A stretch of DNA of 64,000 nt from NCBI GenBank assembly GCA_910586755.1, contig CAJUJM010000050.1, forward strand, positions 1-64,000, written 5' to 3'. The position numbers and the translations under genes are program-made. The notes beneath the pieces are model-generated. The model was not told where the DNA came from. It saw only the letters and a list, made by a program, of their open reading frames with translations, and made no database searches. Numbering within the stretch: position 1 is the stretch's first letter; the number at the start of each line of letters is the position of its first letter. Source of the DNA: an uncultured Lachnospiraceae bacterium (GTDB taxonomy: Bacteria > Bacillota > Clostridia > Lachnospirales > Lachnospiraceae). Of the stretch, positions 1 to 8,666 are shown in pieces.

Positions 1-921
1 GTCTTTTACCTCATTGGGTAACCAGGAACCGTTTAAGTACATAGCGGCGGTTCCCATAGCCAGCTCCTGATTCTGTCCGGCCGGCCATACATTAGAGGCA
101 ATAGTCTCGGAGAAATATCCCTTGCTGGCAAAATCAGCATAGGCCTCAGCAGTAGCAATTACGGACGGGTCATCCCACTGGCCGCCTTTTACGATTTCTT
201 CAGTTTTGGGTTCGCCTACAAGGCGGGACATGTGATAGCCAAACATACAGGTAATATAGGCATCATCACAGGTAATCGGGGTATATCCGGCCTCTTTGAT
301 CTTGGCACAAGCAGCATCCAGCTCCGCCCAGGTGGTGGGAACGGCAGTAATGCCTGCCTCATCAAAAATAGCCTGATTGTAGAAAAATGCAAATACGTTT
401 GGCTGATAAGGAATGGACTTTAAGGTTCCTCCGCCTACCTCACGACAGGCTGCAATCAGTCCGGCATTAGCAGTCGCCTCATAGTCAGCGCCTTTTGCCA
501 GCTCCTCCAAATCCATCAGATACTGACCCCAGGTACTGTTAACCCGGTCGATATCCTCGTCAAACAAATCAATCTTAGTTCCTGCGTCCAGTGCCGGCTG
601 TAATCCCTCGCGGATACCGGTACGGCCTTTAAACTGCAGATCTACGCTGATGCCCGTATCTGCTGTAAACTGGTCCACCGCCGCCTGGATAGCCTGTCCC
701 TGAGGTTCTGTGGCTTCCCACATAGACCAGTATACAAGGCTGCTGCCGTCTCCTGCCGGCTCTGCCGCATCTGCCTGACCGTTATCTGCCGCCGGGGCTG
801 CTGTAGTTGCATCTGCTGCCGGAGCCGCCGTCGTCTCTGCAGTCTGTCCGCCTCCGCCGCACGCAGCCAGCGAAACAGCCATAGCTGATGTCAGAATCAG
901 TGCCATAAGTCTTTTTCTCAT
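1..921 (-). CDS. Sugar ABC transporter substrate-binding lipoprotein, 3' end beyond window
   Basis: Extracellular solute-binding protein of a carbohydrate ABC importer (family 1 type). The first 307 codons are present and the C-terminus lies outside the window. The N-terminus has a signal peptide ending in a lipobox (SLAAC, Cys at residue 21), then an Ala/Thr/Glu-rich linker to about residue 60, then the mature domain with the features VYWSMWE, FFYNQAIFDEAG and a late MYLNGSW. The ATG at 919-921 has an AGGAGG-type ribosome-binding site. It is divergent from the AraC regulator at 1249, which probably controls it. Sugar specificity cannot be read from sequence. Confidence 0.9.
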   Translation of the reverse strand, partial: MRKRLMALILTSAMAVSLAACGGGGQTAETTAAPAADATTAAPAADNGQADAAEPAGDGSSLVYWSMWEATEPQGQAIQAAVDQFTADTGISVDLQFKGRTGIREGLQPALDAGTKIDLFDEDIDRVNSTWGQYLMDLEELAKGADYEATANAGLIAACREVGGGTLKSIPYQPNVFAFFYNQAIFDEAGITAVPTTWAELDAACAKIKEAGYTPITCDDAYITCMFGYHMSRLVGEPKTEEIVKGGQWDDPSVIATAEAYADFASKGYFSETIASNVWPAGQNQELAMGTAAMYLNGSWLPNEVKD

Positions 922-1186
922 AAAAACATCCTCCTCTTTTTTATTGCTCATCGCATTTACTTATGCTTGTATAAAATAGTATAGTAAAAATGCACATGAA
1001 AATATTTGCACAATCAGCCCTTATATTTGTACATTGAGCTATTTATAGTGAAATTGCATAGATGAATCTATCCGTTACCCAAACCCATATCTAATATTGA
1101 CAAAATTTTAGAGGAAGCTTCTTTGGGAAAAATCTTTAATTTTTACTAAGACACTTTTTTGCAGTAACGCAAAAGGCGAAATTTCG

Positions 1187-1215
1187 ATGACAATCCTTTC
1201 CAAATCATGTATAAT
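1187..1215 (+). promoter_or_regulatory. Probable sigma-A promoter of the AraC gene
   Basis: ATGACA (1187-1192), 17-bp spacer, TATAAT (1210-1215), about 34 bp before the ATG at 1249. The 327-bp gap between the divergent binding-protein and AraC genes (922-1248) otherwise holds AT-rich DNA in which the binding-protein promoter must also lie. I could not pick that second promoter with confidence. Confidence 0.6.
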
Positions 1216-1248
1216 AAAACAAAAGGCAAGTAATAAGGAGCTCTGCTT

Positions 1249-2157
1249 ATGGCATACAAAAGCACGTGTCTGCAGACTGCTCTGTCTGTTGGCAGCATTA
1301 TTTCCATCCACTATTTTGATTATATGAGTGACTTCTCCTTTCCCGGCGAAAGTCACGACTTCTGGGAACTATTGTGCGTAGATAAAGGGGAGATTGATGC
1401 ATTGGCAGGAGAGGAACGCCACACTTTAAAAAGAGGCAGTATTATCTTTCATCAGCCAAATGAGTTTCACAATGTAATTACCAATGGGCGCAGCGCTCCC
1501 AGCCTGGTAGTTATTGCCTTTGAGTGCCACTCTCCCTATATGGATGCCTTTCGCAGGCAGATTCTGACGGTTCAGGAAACAGAAAGCGCCTTATTGGCGC
1601 AAATTATCATCGAGGCTCGTCAGGCATTTACAGGCCGTCTGGACAATCCCTACCAGGAAGAGTTGATTCGCAAGACAGATACTCCCAGCTTTGGGGCAGA
1701 GCAGCTAATCCGCAACTATTTGGAGGAGCTGCTGATCCACCTCTACCGCCGGTATTTTGTCAATCCGCTTCCAGTGCTTGCCCAGAATCCCAAATACCCC
1801 CGCTTGGGGCGGCCCAACGAAACCTATAACCGGATTATCCGTTATATGGAAGAACACATCAATGAGCAGCTGACCATTGAAATGATTTGTAAAAATACAC
1901 TTATCAGCCGTTCCCGCCTGCAAAAGCTCTTTCAGGAGCAGCACGATTGCGGGGTGATGGAATTTTTTATTCGGATGAAAATTGACACAGCCAAGGAGCT
2001 TATTCGCAGCAACCAGCTAAATTTCACCCAGATTTCCGATAGCTTGGGATATACTTCCATCCACTATTTTTCCAGACAATTTAAAAAGATTACTCATATG
2101 ACCCCATCAGAATACGCTTCGTCCATCCGCCTGCTTTCTGAAAATCACCCTATGTAG
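1249..2157 (+). CDS. AraC family transcriptional regulator
   Basis: DNA-binding regulator of 302 residues. Residues about 20-110 look like a cupin-type sensing domain (HDFWELLCVDKGEID, then HQPNEFHNV), and residues about 195-297 hold the double helix-turn-helix AraC domain ending in the signature around SLGYTSIHYFSRQFKK and TPSEY. The start is ATG after AAGGAG. It is divergent from the sugar-binding protein gene, so local control of that transporter is the likely role. The inducer is unknown. Confidence 0.92.
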   Translation: MAYKSTCLQTALSVGSIISIHYFDYMSDFSFPGESHDFWELLCVDKGEIDALAGEERHTLKRGSIIFHQPNEFHNVITNGRSAPSLVVIAFECHSPYMDAFRRQILTVQETESALLAQIIIEARQAFTGRLDNPYQEELIRKTDTPSFGAEQLIRNYLEELLIHLYRRYFVNPLPVLAQNPKYPRLGRPNETYNRIIRYMEEHINEQLTIEMICKNTLISRSRLQKLFQEQHDCGVMEFFIRMKIDTAKELIRSNQLNFTQISDSLGYTSIHYFSRQFKKITHMTPSEYASSIRLLSENHPM

Positions 2158-2186
2158 CACACAGAGTTCCGCCAAAATAAGAGGGC

Positions 2187-2220
2187 GCCGTCAGATCATC
2201 AAAACAGATGATCCGGCGGC
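2187..2220. terminator. Hairpin between convergent genes
   Basis: GCCGTCAGATCATC (2187-2200) pairs with GATGATCCGGCGGC (2207-2220) around an AAAACA loop, with one mismatch and one wobble. Read on the minus strand it is followed by a T-rich stretch (CTCTTATTTT), so it best serves the sulfatase operon coming from the right. It lies between the ends of the AraC gene and the sulfatase gene. Confidence 0.6.
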
Positions 2221-2233
2221 ACCCCAGGTTAAT

Positions 2234-3634
2234 TTATAATCCGATCTTATTCTGTAAAATTCCTTTTAACGCCTCTACATATTTCTCACATTCCGGCACC
2301 ATAGTCTGCTGTTTGGTGCTGGGAGAATCCGGAGTGGCGCAAATAGCTCCTTCCGGCAGTGCTATACGTCCCTCTAAAAGCAGCGGGTCACCGGTTTTTT
2401 CCTGCCAGGAGGCAAGGCGGGCCTTCATATCCCTCAGGATCTCCTGATACTCCTTCTGTTCCGCCAGATTATCTCTTTCCTGGGGGTCCAGAAGCAAATC
2501 ATAAAGTTCTTCCTTTTTTACCGCTTTTTCATAATAGCCGCCTTTGATAAATACGTCTTTGGAAAGGCTGTCATCTGTATCTGCTGGCGGAGATTTTTTA
2601 TAGCCATTGTCCCATCTGGCTATATACTTATAGCGGCGGGTACGTACACAGCGGGCCGGATGGTAGGCCACGTGGAAATTAATTTCGCCAAATATTTCCT
2701 CCTGGATCTCCTCTGCCTCCCCTTTTATTACAGGAAGGAAAGACTGTCCTTCCACCCATTCCGGTATCTCCACCCCTAAAATTTGGCAGATTGTAGGAAA
2801 TACGTCGGTGTTGGAGAGAAGGGCATCGCTGATCCTGTGCCGTCCAGGCATCCCCGGGTAGCGCATCAGAAAAGAGATTCCTGTGCCATCGTCATACAGG
2901 TTGCATTTCATCATTGGGAAGGGCAGGCCATGGTCAGTAGTAAAAATAATCAGGGTATTATCGTATTCCCCCACTTCCTTTAAAGTGTTTAAGATATCCC
3001 CGCACAATCGATCCACCGTATTAACGGCAATTTTCATGGCGGCCATGTCTTTTCTGGTCTCCGGCAGGTTGGGAATTGCCTTGGGAACCTGGACGTAGTC
3101 TGTCTCATATCCCTCCGGAACTCTGGGGTATTCCCGGTGGGTACATCCGAATCCCACCGCCAGATAAAAGGGCCGTTCCCCTTTGCTTCGGCTTTTCAGG
3201 TAAGCAATGGCATTGGCAGCCGCCAATTCGTCCTGCCAGGTGTACAGATCACATTGCTCCATATCCTTCCGATAATATTCTGCCGGATTTAAACAACGCT
3301 CATATCCCACCGTCTCTTCTTCATGAAGCTTCACCTCATGCTGAACGCCGGAAATCACAGTTTCATAACCCAGGCCCTTTAAGAATCCGGCCAGATGATG
3401 TCCGCCATTAATGCAAAATCCTCTGTGAGACAATCCTATAAGGCCGTTGCTGTGGGGATATTGGCCTGTCAGCAGCGCTCCTCTGCTGGGAGAGCAGGTA
3501 GGACTGGCACAGTACATATTGGAAAAGGCCATTCCATCTCTGGAAAATTCCAGCAGGCTGGGAGTATCCACCGGGTAGCCATAGGTCTCCAGATATCGGC
3601 CAATATCGTGGGTATTTAAATATAGTACATTCAT
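2234..3634 (-). CDS. Cys-type sulfatase, cytoplasmic, heparan N-sulfatase-like
   Basis: Sulfate-ester (or sulfamate) hydrolase of 466 residues. The sulfatase signature CSPSR at 47-51 contains the Cys that is converted to formylglycine, preceded by the N-terminal strand with metal-binding Asp (NTHD, residue 10) and followed by GALLTGQYPHSNG. A second metal site TTDHG is near residue 235. No signal peptide is visible, so it should act in the cytoplasm on an imported substrate. It is the last gene of the tct-PHP operon, 33 bp after the PHP gene. Family knowledge says an anaerobic sulfatase-maturating enzyme is needed; none is in this window. Substrate unknown. Confidence 0.9.
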   Translation of the reverse strand: MNVLYLNTHDIGRYLETYGYPVDTPSLLEFSRDGMAFSNMYCASPTCSPSRGALLTGQYPHSNGLIGLSHRGFCINGGHHLAGFLKGLGYETVISGVQHEVKLHEEETVGYERCLNPAEYYRKDMEQCDLYTWQDELAAANAIAYLKSRSKGERPFYLAVGFGCTHREYPRVPEGYETDYVQVPKAIPNLPETRKDMAAMKIAVNTVDRLCGDILNTLKEVGEYDNTLIIFTTDHGLPFPMMKCNLYDDGTGISFLMRYPGMPGRHRISDALLSNTDVFPTICQILGVEIPEWVEGQSFLPVIKGEAEEIQEEIFGEINFHVAYHPARCVRTRRYKYIARWDNGYKKSPPADTDDSLSKDVFIKGGYYEKAVKKEELYDLLLDPQERDNLAEQKEYQEILRDMKARLASWQEKTGDPLLLEGRIALPEGAICATPDSPSTKQQTMVPECEKYVEALKGILQNKIGL

Positions 3635-3667
3635 TTTCCTTCTCCTCTCAGCAGACAGCCGGACATT

Positions 3668-5197
3668 TTATTTTTCCGCAAAAACAGGGGACACCCAGGC
3701 TGTATCACCGTTTTTCAGCCAAACCCGCAGACGGTACTGACTCCCCGGCTCCATAGTAACCTTCTTTTCAAATTTCATGGTATAGGCTCTTTCCGGCACC
3801 GCCTGACGCAGTCTGGTTTTATAAGCATTATGCCAGTAAAAATCATCCCGGTAGTGTTCCACCTTACCATAGGTGCGGTTTGCCAGTTCTACGCTCTCCT
3901 GGTACTGAGGCAGAATCCGGCAGGTTTCCATAAGCTGGCCAATGGTAAAATGGTATTCATAATTGTCTACCTTTAAGCAGATGTCATCGGTAACCCTGCC
4001 TTCCACCTCAAACACAAACCCTTCCTTTACCACAGTGCTGGGCCCCATCCAATGACCGGTGGCAGTGGACATATAGGTAGTCATATGGAACTTGCAGCTG
4101 TTGCCCGTTACACCGTAAAGCTTTTGGCCATAGCTGTTCCATGCCTTTTCAATGGATACCAGGCGGCCCGGTACGGTTAAAGAGCCGTCCCACTCCCTCA
4201 CCAGCATATCTTTATAAAATCTGGGGTTGGGACCCCAGCCGAACTCGACGGCGAATTTTACCCGGATTATTTCCTCATCGCCGGTTTTCACCTTTTCCCA
4301 GGTCCCGGAATGAACAACCATCTCGTCCAGAATATTGTCTTTTAGAATTTCCACGCGGTCAATGGCATCCGCTGCTTTTACAGAGAATTTCAGCACATGC
4401 TCCCCGGCCGGAACTACGGAACCCATCGGCTGCCCGTCTATGGTAAAATCAATATCCATGCGGCTTCTGCTGACGCCATACACCCGGCGGGCCCTCATGC
4501 CTTCCCAGATCGCCTCTTTGGAATCATTTTCTGCCAGAACGCACATGCTTCCGTGGTCATAGACGGCAGGAACCGTGTGATTATCCCCGGAAGCGATACA
4601 GCCTACATGGAGGCCGGCTTCCAGGCCTCTTTCATAGCAGGTTTCGCCGGTTCTTGGCCCCATGTGAAGGTGGCGCTCCATGTCCAGAGGACCTGTGTCG
4701 TTTTCGCTGCAGCCATGGCTGGAAAAAATCTCTGCAAAGGGAGAAAACTCTTCATCATGAGTCGCCCAGTTTTTACCTCTGCTGTTTAGCTGATAGGCCA
4801 CATGATGGGGGATAGCGATTGCCTCTGTCCCTTCATATGCTTTCTTAAGCTCTTCGTACCGCATGGGATGCTTCATAGGCTGGTTATTATCCAGGAAAAA
4901 CACGTTGTGATCCCCGTCAAAACCGCAGCCCTGCCACTCATAGCCCATGAACATAGGATATCCTTCCGCATTAACCTGTTTTACCTTTTCCCGAACCTGT
5001 TCCCAGTCCTTTTCAATGGCTTCTTTGGGGCACAAATCCTCAAGGCCCGCGCCGGTCTCTGATTTAATCATCTGAAACGGATAATAGGCGATGGGCCAGA
5101 AATCCAGTACCGCTCTGGCATGCTCCACCCATTTATCCAAATCCTCCATCTGGTTGTGGTGAATATTGCTATGTAAATCGGTCCATAATTTTTTCAT
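3668..5197 (-). CDS. PHP/DUF3604-like metallo-hydrolase
   Basis: Protein of 509 residues. The N-terminus has the PHP-type metal motif DLHSNIHH (residues 7-14), followed by MGYEWQG, GDHNVFF, IPHHVAYQ and SGDNHT, a set of His/Asp motifs matching DUF3604-type members of the PHP (polymerase and histidinol phosphatase) fold. The C-terminal half, rich in beta strands, resembles no domain I can name. No signal peptide. It lies 12 bp after tctA and 33 bp before the sulfatase gene, so the three are probably co-transcribed and act on one substrate. The reaction is unknown; phosphoester or other hydrolysis is an inference from the fold. Confidence 0.75.
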   Translation of the reverse strand: MKKLWTDLHSNIHHNQMEDLDKWVEHARAVLDFWPIAYYPFQMIKSETGAGLEDLCPKEAIEKDWEQVREKVKQVNAEGYPMFMGYEWQGCGFDGDHNVFFLDNNQPMKHPMRYEELKKAYEGTEAIAIPHHVAYQLNSRGKNWATHDEEFSPFAEIFSSHGCSENDTGPLDMERHLHMGPRTGETCYERGLEAGLHVGCIASGDNHTVPAVYDHGSMCVLAENDSKEAIWEGMRARRVYGVSRSRMDIDFTIDGQPMGSVVPAGEHVLKFSVKAADAIDRVEILKDNILDEMVVHSGTWEKVKTGDEEIIRVKFAVEFGWGPNPRFYKDMLVREWDGSLTVPGRLVSIEKAWNSYGQKLYGVTGNSCKFHMTTYMSTATGHWMGPSTVVKEGFVFEVEGRVTDDICLKVDNYEYHFTIGQLMETCRILPQYQESVELANRTYGKVEHYRDDFYWHNAYKTRLRQAVPERAYTMKFEKKVTMEPGSQYRLRVWLKNGDTAWVSPVFAEK

Positions 5198-5209
5198 ATT
5201 GATAACTCC

Positions 5210-6727
5210 TTAATCCATCTGCTCTGTTTTCATAAATTTGTCGGTTGCCTTTCTCTGCTTCGCATCCCCCTTCTTTAACAGATAGATGAGAACAAAGGTA
5301 AGAATGATAAATGCCAGGCAAATCGGCCGCTTCACGAAAATACTCCAGGAACCGCCGGACATAACCAGAGAGTTTCTTAAATTCGACTCAGCTGTGGGGC
5401 CTAAAACCATTCCCAGTACAATGGGTACCGGAGGCAGGTCGATCTTCTGCATAAAATATGCAATCACACCAAATGCCAGCATCACATATACATCCATTTC
5501 GGAACTACCAATGGCAAATGCACCTGCACAGCAGATTACCACCAAAATCGCAGTCAGCAAATCCTGCGGAATGTGGGTAATCTTAACAAACAGGCCCAAC
5601 AAGTATTTTCCCTGAACAAACATTAAAATCTGAGCAATGACACAGCCTATTAAAACCGCATAAACTACCGGGCCGGAGGTGGTAAACAATTTAGGGCCTA
5701 CCACCAGTCCATGCATGGTAAACGCGCCAAGTAAGGTTGCCGCAACTACGTCTCCGGGAATTCCCAAAGTAAGCAGCGGAATCAAGGTTGCCGCTGTGGC
5801 CCCGTTGTTGGCAGACTCTGGAGCCGCAATTCCTTTTATCTCCCCTTCCCCAAACTTCTCATCCGGCTTTGCACAGCGCTTCGCCTCGTTGTAAGCGATA
5901 AAAGAGGCAATCGCTCCGCCGGTTCCGGGAACTGCTCCGATAAACGCTCCGATAGAGGCGGATTTCAGCATAGTCGGCAAGGTTTTCTTTACATCTGCTT
6001 TTGTAATGTGATCGTCTTTGTCTATTTCCTTTAACTCAGAAACCGCAACCGCCTCTGTCTTATTGATTCGTCCGATCATCTGGGCAATGGCATATACGCC
6101 CAGCAGTACCGCCAGCATTTTGATTCCGTTGTAAAGGCGCAGGTTTCCGAAAGTAAATCTGGTAAGCCCGCTGACAGAATCAATTCCCACGGAGGCCAAA
6201 AGGATACCCAGGCCGCCGCTGATAAGGCCTTTCACCAAACTCTTCCCACTGACAGACGCAATAACGGACAAACCGAAGATTGCCAGGGCAAAGTATTCCG
6301 GAGACCCAAAAGTAATGGCCACCTTGCTAATCTGGGGAGCGAAGAACAGCAAACACAAAGCGCTGATAAGCCCTCCTACCGTGGATGCCACCAGAGCCAT
6401 ATCAAGGGCTCTTCTGGGCTGTCCCTTCTGGCACATGGGATAACCGTCAATAAGGGTTGCCGCCGCTGCATTGGTTCCGGGGGTGTTAATTAAAATGGCG
6501 CTGATGGAACCGCCAAAATTAGAGCCAAAAAAGATCGCGGTCAGCATCAAAAGCGCCGGAATCGTATCAATCTGGAATGTAAAGGGGAGCAGTACCGTAA
6601 TCGCCAGATTTCCGTTCATTCCCGGAATCGCTCCAAAAATAATTCCAATAAATAATCCAATATTTACAAAGATAAAATTTTGCACAGTCAAAAGGTTGAC
6701 CATTGCTTCACCAATTACCTGTCCCAT
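5210..6727 (-). CDS. tctA: Tripartite tricarboxylate transporter, large membrane subunit TctA
   Basis: Large permease subunit (505 residues, usual family length) of a binding-protein-dependent secondary transporter for organic acids. Visible family features are the first conserved glycine-rich loop (GAIPGMNGNLAI), SAILINTPGTNAAAATLIDGYP, and the second repeat GAVPGTGGAIASFIAYNEAKR with ESANNGATAATLIPLLTLGIPGD. There are many hydrophobic helices. Start ATG with AGGAGG. It lies 23 bp after tctB. Substrate class (citrate-like or other carboxylate) cannot be decided from sequence; the sulfatase neighbour hints at a sulfated acid. Confidence 0.95.
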   Translation of the reverse strand: MGQVIGEAMVNLLTVQNFIFVNIGLFIGIIFGAIPGMNGNLAITVLLPFTFQIDTIPALLMLTAIFFGSNFGGSISAILINTPGTNAAAATLIDGYPMCQKGQPRRALDMALVASTVGGLISALCLLFFAPQISKVAITFGSPEYFALAIFGLSVIASVSGKSLVKGLISGGLGILLASVGIDSVSGLTRFTFGNLRLYNGIKMLAVLLGVYAIAQMIGRINKTEAVAVSELKEIDKDDHITKADVKKTLPTMLKSASIGAFIGAVPGTGGAIASFIAYNEAKRCAKPDEKFGEGEIKGIAAPESANNGATAATLIPLLTLGIPGDVVAATLLGAFTMHGLVVGPKLFTTSGPVVYAVLIGCVIAQILMFVQGKYLLGLFVKITHIPQDLLTAILVVICCAGAFAIGSSEMDVYVMLAFGVIAYFMQKIDLPPVPIVLGMVLGPTAESNLRNSLVMSGGSWSIFVKRPICLAFIILTFVLIYLLKKGDAKQRKATDKFMKTEQMD

Positions 6728-6750
6728 AATAACCTCCTGTCTGGCTTTGA

Positions 6751-7194
6751 TTAAGGAAGCTGTACATGCAGCACCTTAGAAAACAGCAGATACAGTATTA
6801 CTACCACCCCAAGAATGATAAGATAAAATGTTTTCTTCCTGGAGCCGGTGAACATTAAAGTGGCAACTCCTAAAAATATGGTGGATGCCAGAAAACTTCT
6901 GGTAAACAAAACCGCATAGATCAGCAGCACTGCCATGTAAGCGAGAGCCTTTACTTCCTTTGCCACTTCAAATGATTTTATCTCATCTTTTTTCAGCACC
7001 AGACTCTGAAACATCAAAACCAGTCCGCAGACTATCCAGAGAACGGCCACTGCATAGGGAACCGTCTTGGACGTAATGCCATAGGTTGCCGAATAGTCTT
7101 CACCAATCTGCCGCGGAATGAGCACCATGCAGATAATTCCCAAAATCACGCTGACAATCCCTGCCACAAGGTTTGAGCGGTATTTTACCTTCAT
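6751..7194 (-). CDS. tctB: Tripartite tricarboxylate transporter, small membrane subunit TctB
   Basis: Small membrane subunit of 147 residues with four predicted transmembrane helices (about 8-28, 48-68, 84-115 as a pair, 122-143), the usual TctB size and order. It is poorly conserved in sequence, so the call rests on hydrophobicity plus its place between the binding protein TctC and the permease TctA. Start ATG after AAAGGAGGAG. Confidence 0.88.
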   Translation of the reverse strand: MKVKYRSNLVAGIVSVILGIICMVLIPRQIGEDYSATYGITSKTVPYAVAVLWIVCGLVLMFQSLVLKKDEIKSFEVAKEVKALAYMAVLLIYAVLFTRSFLASTIFLGVATLMFTGSRKKTFYLIILGVVVILYLLFSKVLHVQLP

Positions 7195-7246
7195 TAATAT
7201 CTCCTCCTTTTTACCGAATATTACGCAGGAATAAAATTGCGAACCC

Positions 7247-7276
7247 CGCCCGGTTCCGGTAAGGGTATGCCGGGCG
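7247..7276 (-). terminator. Intercistronic hairpin between tctC and tctB
   Basis: CGCCCGG (7247-7253) and CCGGGCG (7270-7276) form a GC-rich stem just past the tctC stop on the minus strand, followed by GGGTTCGCAATTTTATT. The T-run is imperfect, so this is probably a partial terminator or an RNA-stabilising hairpin that keeps the binding protein more abundant than the permease. Confidence 0.55.
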
Positions 7277-7315
7277 AAATCCGCATTTTACTAATTGAGT
7301 CAAACTTCTCTGGTT

Positions 7316-8407
7316 CTACTTTGCGTAATATTTATTGTAAGCATCCTGGCACATTGCCGCTGCATCTGCGATAGTCTGTTTTACCGTCTCGCCGTCGGAC
7401 AGATCCGGAATGTAGCTGGCATTAGCTGCCAGCTCTTTAAACTCATCGGTCTCGCTGTAGTCTAAAATCGCCTGATAAATAGCAGCCACATCATCAGGAT
7501 TAACATCCTTCTTGGTCATTAAGAAATTGCAGGTCTGGAATACAATATCGTAACCTAAAGATTTTGCAGTGGGAACTTCAATCCCGTCATATCCGGTGTA
7601 GGGTTCCTCGGAGAATACCACGATAGGAATCAGCGTTCCTTCCTCTACATACTGAGCGCCCAGAGAAGAGGTGGCGGCCGCACATACCACGTTGCCTCCC
7701 GCTACTGCCAGCAGATCCTTTGCGGAACCATCGGAGGTAACTGCCTCTGCTTCAATGCCAGCCTCGCCAAAGAGCATGGTCTGAAGCATGTGAGTTGCGC
7801 CGCCGGGAGTATTGGAACCAAAAACAATACGGTTGTTCTTTGCATATTCCTGAAGGCCTGCCCAATCCTCAATGCCTGAATTGCCAGGAGCAACAAACAA
7901 CATCTGATCTTCTGATACAATACTGCATACAAACTGGTAATCATCCAGGCTTAAATTAATGTCCGGATTAAACAGAGGCGCCAGAGTAAACATGGCAATA
8001 CCGCCTACCATCAGCTCAGTGGCATCTGACTTGGCGCTGTCTAAATCTGCAGCAGCAATTGCTCCATTGGCTCCGGTTAAATTATTAATCACTGCGGAAT
8101 TTCCATAAGTCTTCTGGAGGCCCTGACCAATAATTCTGGAAATAGTATCTGCAGATCCGCCTGCTGCGAAAGGAACACGGATATTAAAATCTTTGCCAGG
8201 CTTAAAGGAATCTGCCGTAACAGCGCCGGCTGCCTCTCCCTCTGCCGGTTCTCCTTCTGATGCCGCTTCTGTCTCTGCCGGCGCCGCTGCAGTAGTTGCC
8301 GCCGCGGTAGTAGCTGCGGTAGTTGCGGTTGACGCTCCGCCGCCGCAAGCAGTAACGGTAGCTGCCATAATGCCTGCCATTGTTAATGCCAAAACTCTTT
8401 TTCTCAT
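7316..8407 (-). CDS. tctC: Tripartite tricarboxylate transporter substrate-binding lipoprotein TctC
   Basis: Extracytoplasmic receptor of 363 residues. Signal peptide with lipobox VTAC (Cys 21), then a low-complexity Thr/Ala/Glu linker to about residue 60, then the TctC (Bug) domain beginning IRVPFAAGGSADTISRIIGQGL, a family landmark. First gene of the tctCBA-PHP-sulfatase operon, driven by the promoter at 8465-8493. In a Gram-positive cell the lipid anchor keeps it on the outer face of the membrane. Confidence 0.94.
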   Translation of the reverse strand: MRKRVLALTMAGIMAATVTACGGGASTATTAATTAAATTAAAPAETEAASEGEPAEGEAAGAVTADSFKPGKDFNIRVPFAAGGSADTISRIIGQGLQKTYGNSAVINNLTGANGAIAAADLDSAKSDATELMVGGIAMFTLAPLFNPDINLSLDDYQFVCSIVSEDQMLFVAPGNSGIEDWAGLQEYAKNNRIVFGSNTPGGATHMLQTMLFGEAGIEAEAVTSDGSAKDLLAVAGGNVVCAAATSSLGAQYVEEGTLIPIVVFSEEPYTGYDGIEVPTAKSLGYDIVFQTCNFLMTKKDVNPDDVAAIYQAILDYSETDEFKELAANASYIPDLSDGETVKQTIADAAAMCQDAYNKYYAK

Positions 8408-8426
8408 AATGTTGTCTCCTTTTTTC

Positions 8427-8440
8427 TGAAAATGTTTTCA
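8427..8440. promoter_or_regulatory. LacI-type operator, downstream site
   Basis: TGAAAATGTTTTCA is a 14-bp palindrome apart from its central pair. It sits between the tctC promoter and the tctC ribosome-binding site, about 18-31 bases after the expected transcript start. It shares the TGAAAA/TTTTCA half-sites of the upstream site at 8580. Confidence 0.65.
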
Positions 8441-8464
8441 CCTATTAAATCTCCCGATACGGTC

Positions 8465-8493
8465 ATTATAACAAGGGAACATGGCCTTGTCAA
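8465..8493 (-). promoter_or_regulatory. Consensus sigma-A promoter of the tct operon
   Basis: On the minus strand TTGACA (8493-8488), 17-bp spacer, TATAAT (8470-8465): a perfect match to the sigma-A consensus. The expected start is near 8458, giving a leader of about 50 nt. A consensus promoter flanked by two operator-like palindromes fits a gene that is strongly repressed until induced. Confidence 0.85.
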
Positions 8494-8579
8494 TAGAAGT
8501 ATTTGTATTTTTTGCTTGATTTTTCAGGATTATATTATGATTTTTATGTGTATTTCGTCAATTTATCCTTCCTCTTATT

Positions 8580-8597
8580 TTTGAAAACGTTTTCAAA
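8580..8597. promoter_or_regulatory. LacI-type operator, upstream site
   Basis: TTTGAAAACGTTTTCAAA is a perfect 18-bp palindrome with the central CG typical of LacI-family operators. It is about 87 bp upstream of the tctC -35 box, and its centre is about 155 bp from that of the second site at 8427, a spacing that could allow looping. CcpA is a LacI-family protein too, so control by CcpA is an alternative. Confidence 0.72.
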
Positions 8598-8603
8598 TCA
8601 TCT

Positions 8604-8654
8604 AAAAAACAGCTTCGGAAAGGCAATTAATAAATACAATCGTATTTCCGAAGC
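8604..8654 (-). terminator. Intrinsic terminator of the lacI-type gene
   Basis: On the minus strand GCTTCGGAAA (8654-8645) pairs perfectly with TTTCCGAAGC (8621-8612) and is followed by TGTTTTTT. The loop is long (23 nt). It begins 12 bp past the regulator's stop codon and separates the regulator from the tct operon. Confidence 0.8.
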
Positions 8655-8666
8655 CATTTTGCCGCA

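Noticed and set aside
8193..8429. Ala/Val-rich plus-strand frame opposite the tctC N-terminus
   Set aside because: It is the complement of the low-complexity linker of the TctC lipoprotein and has no coding features.
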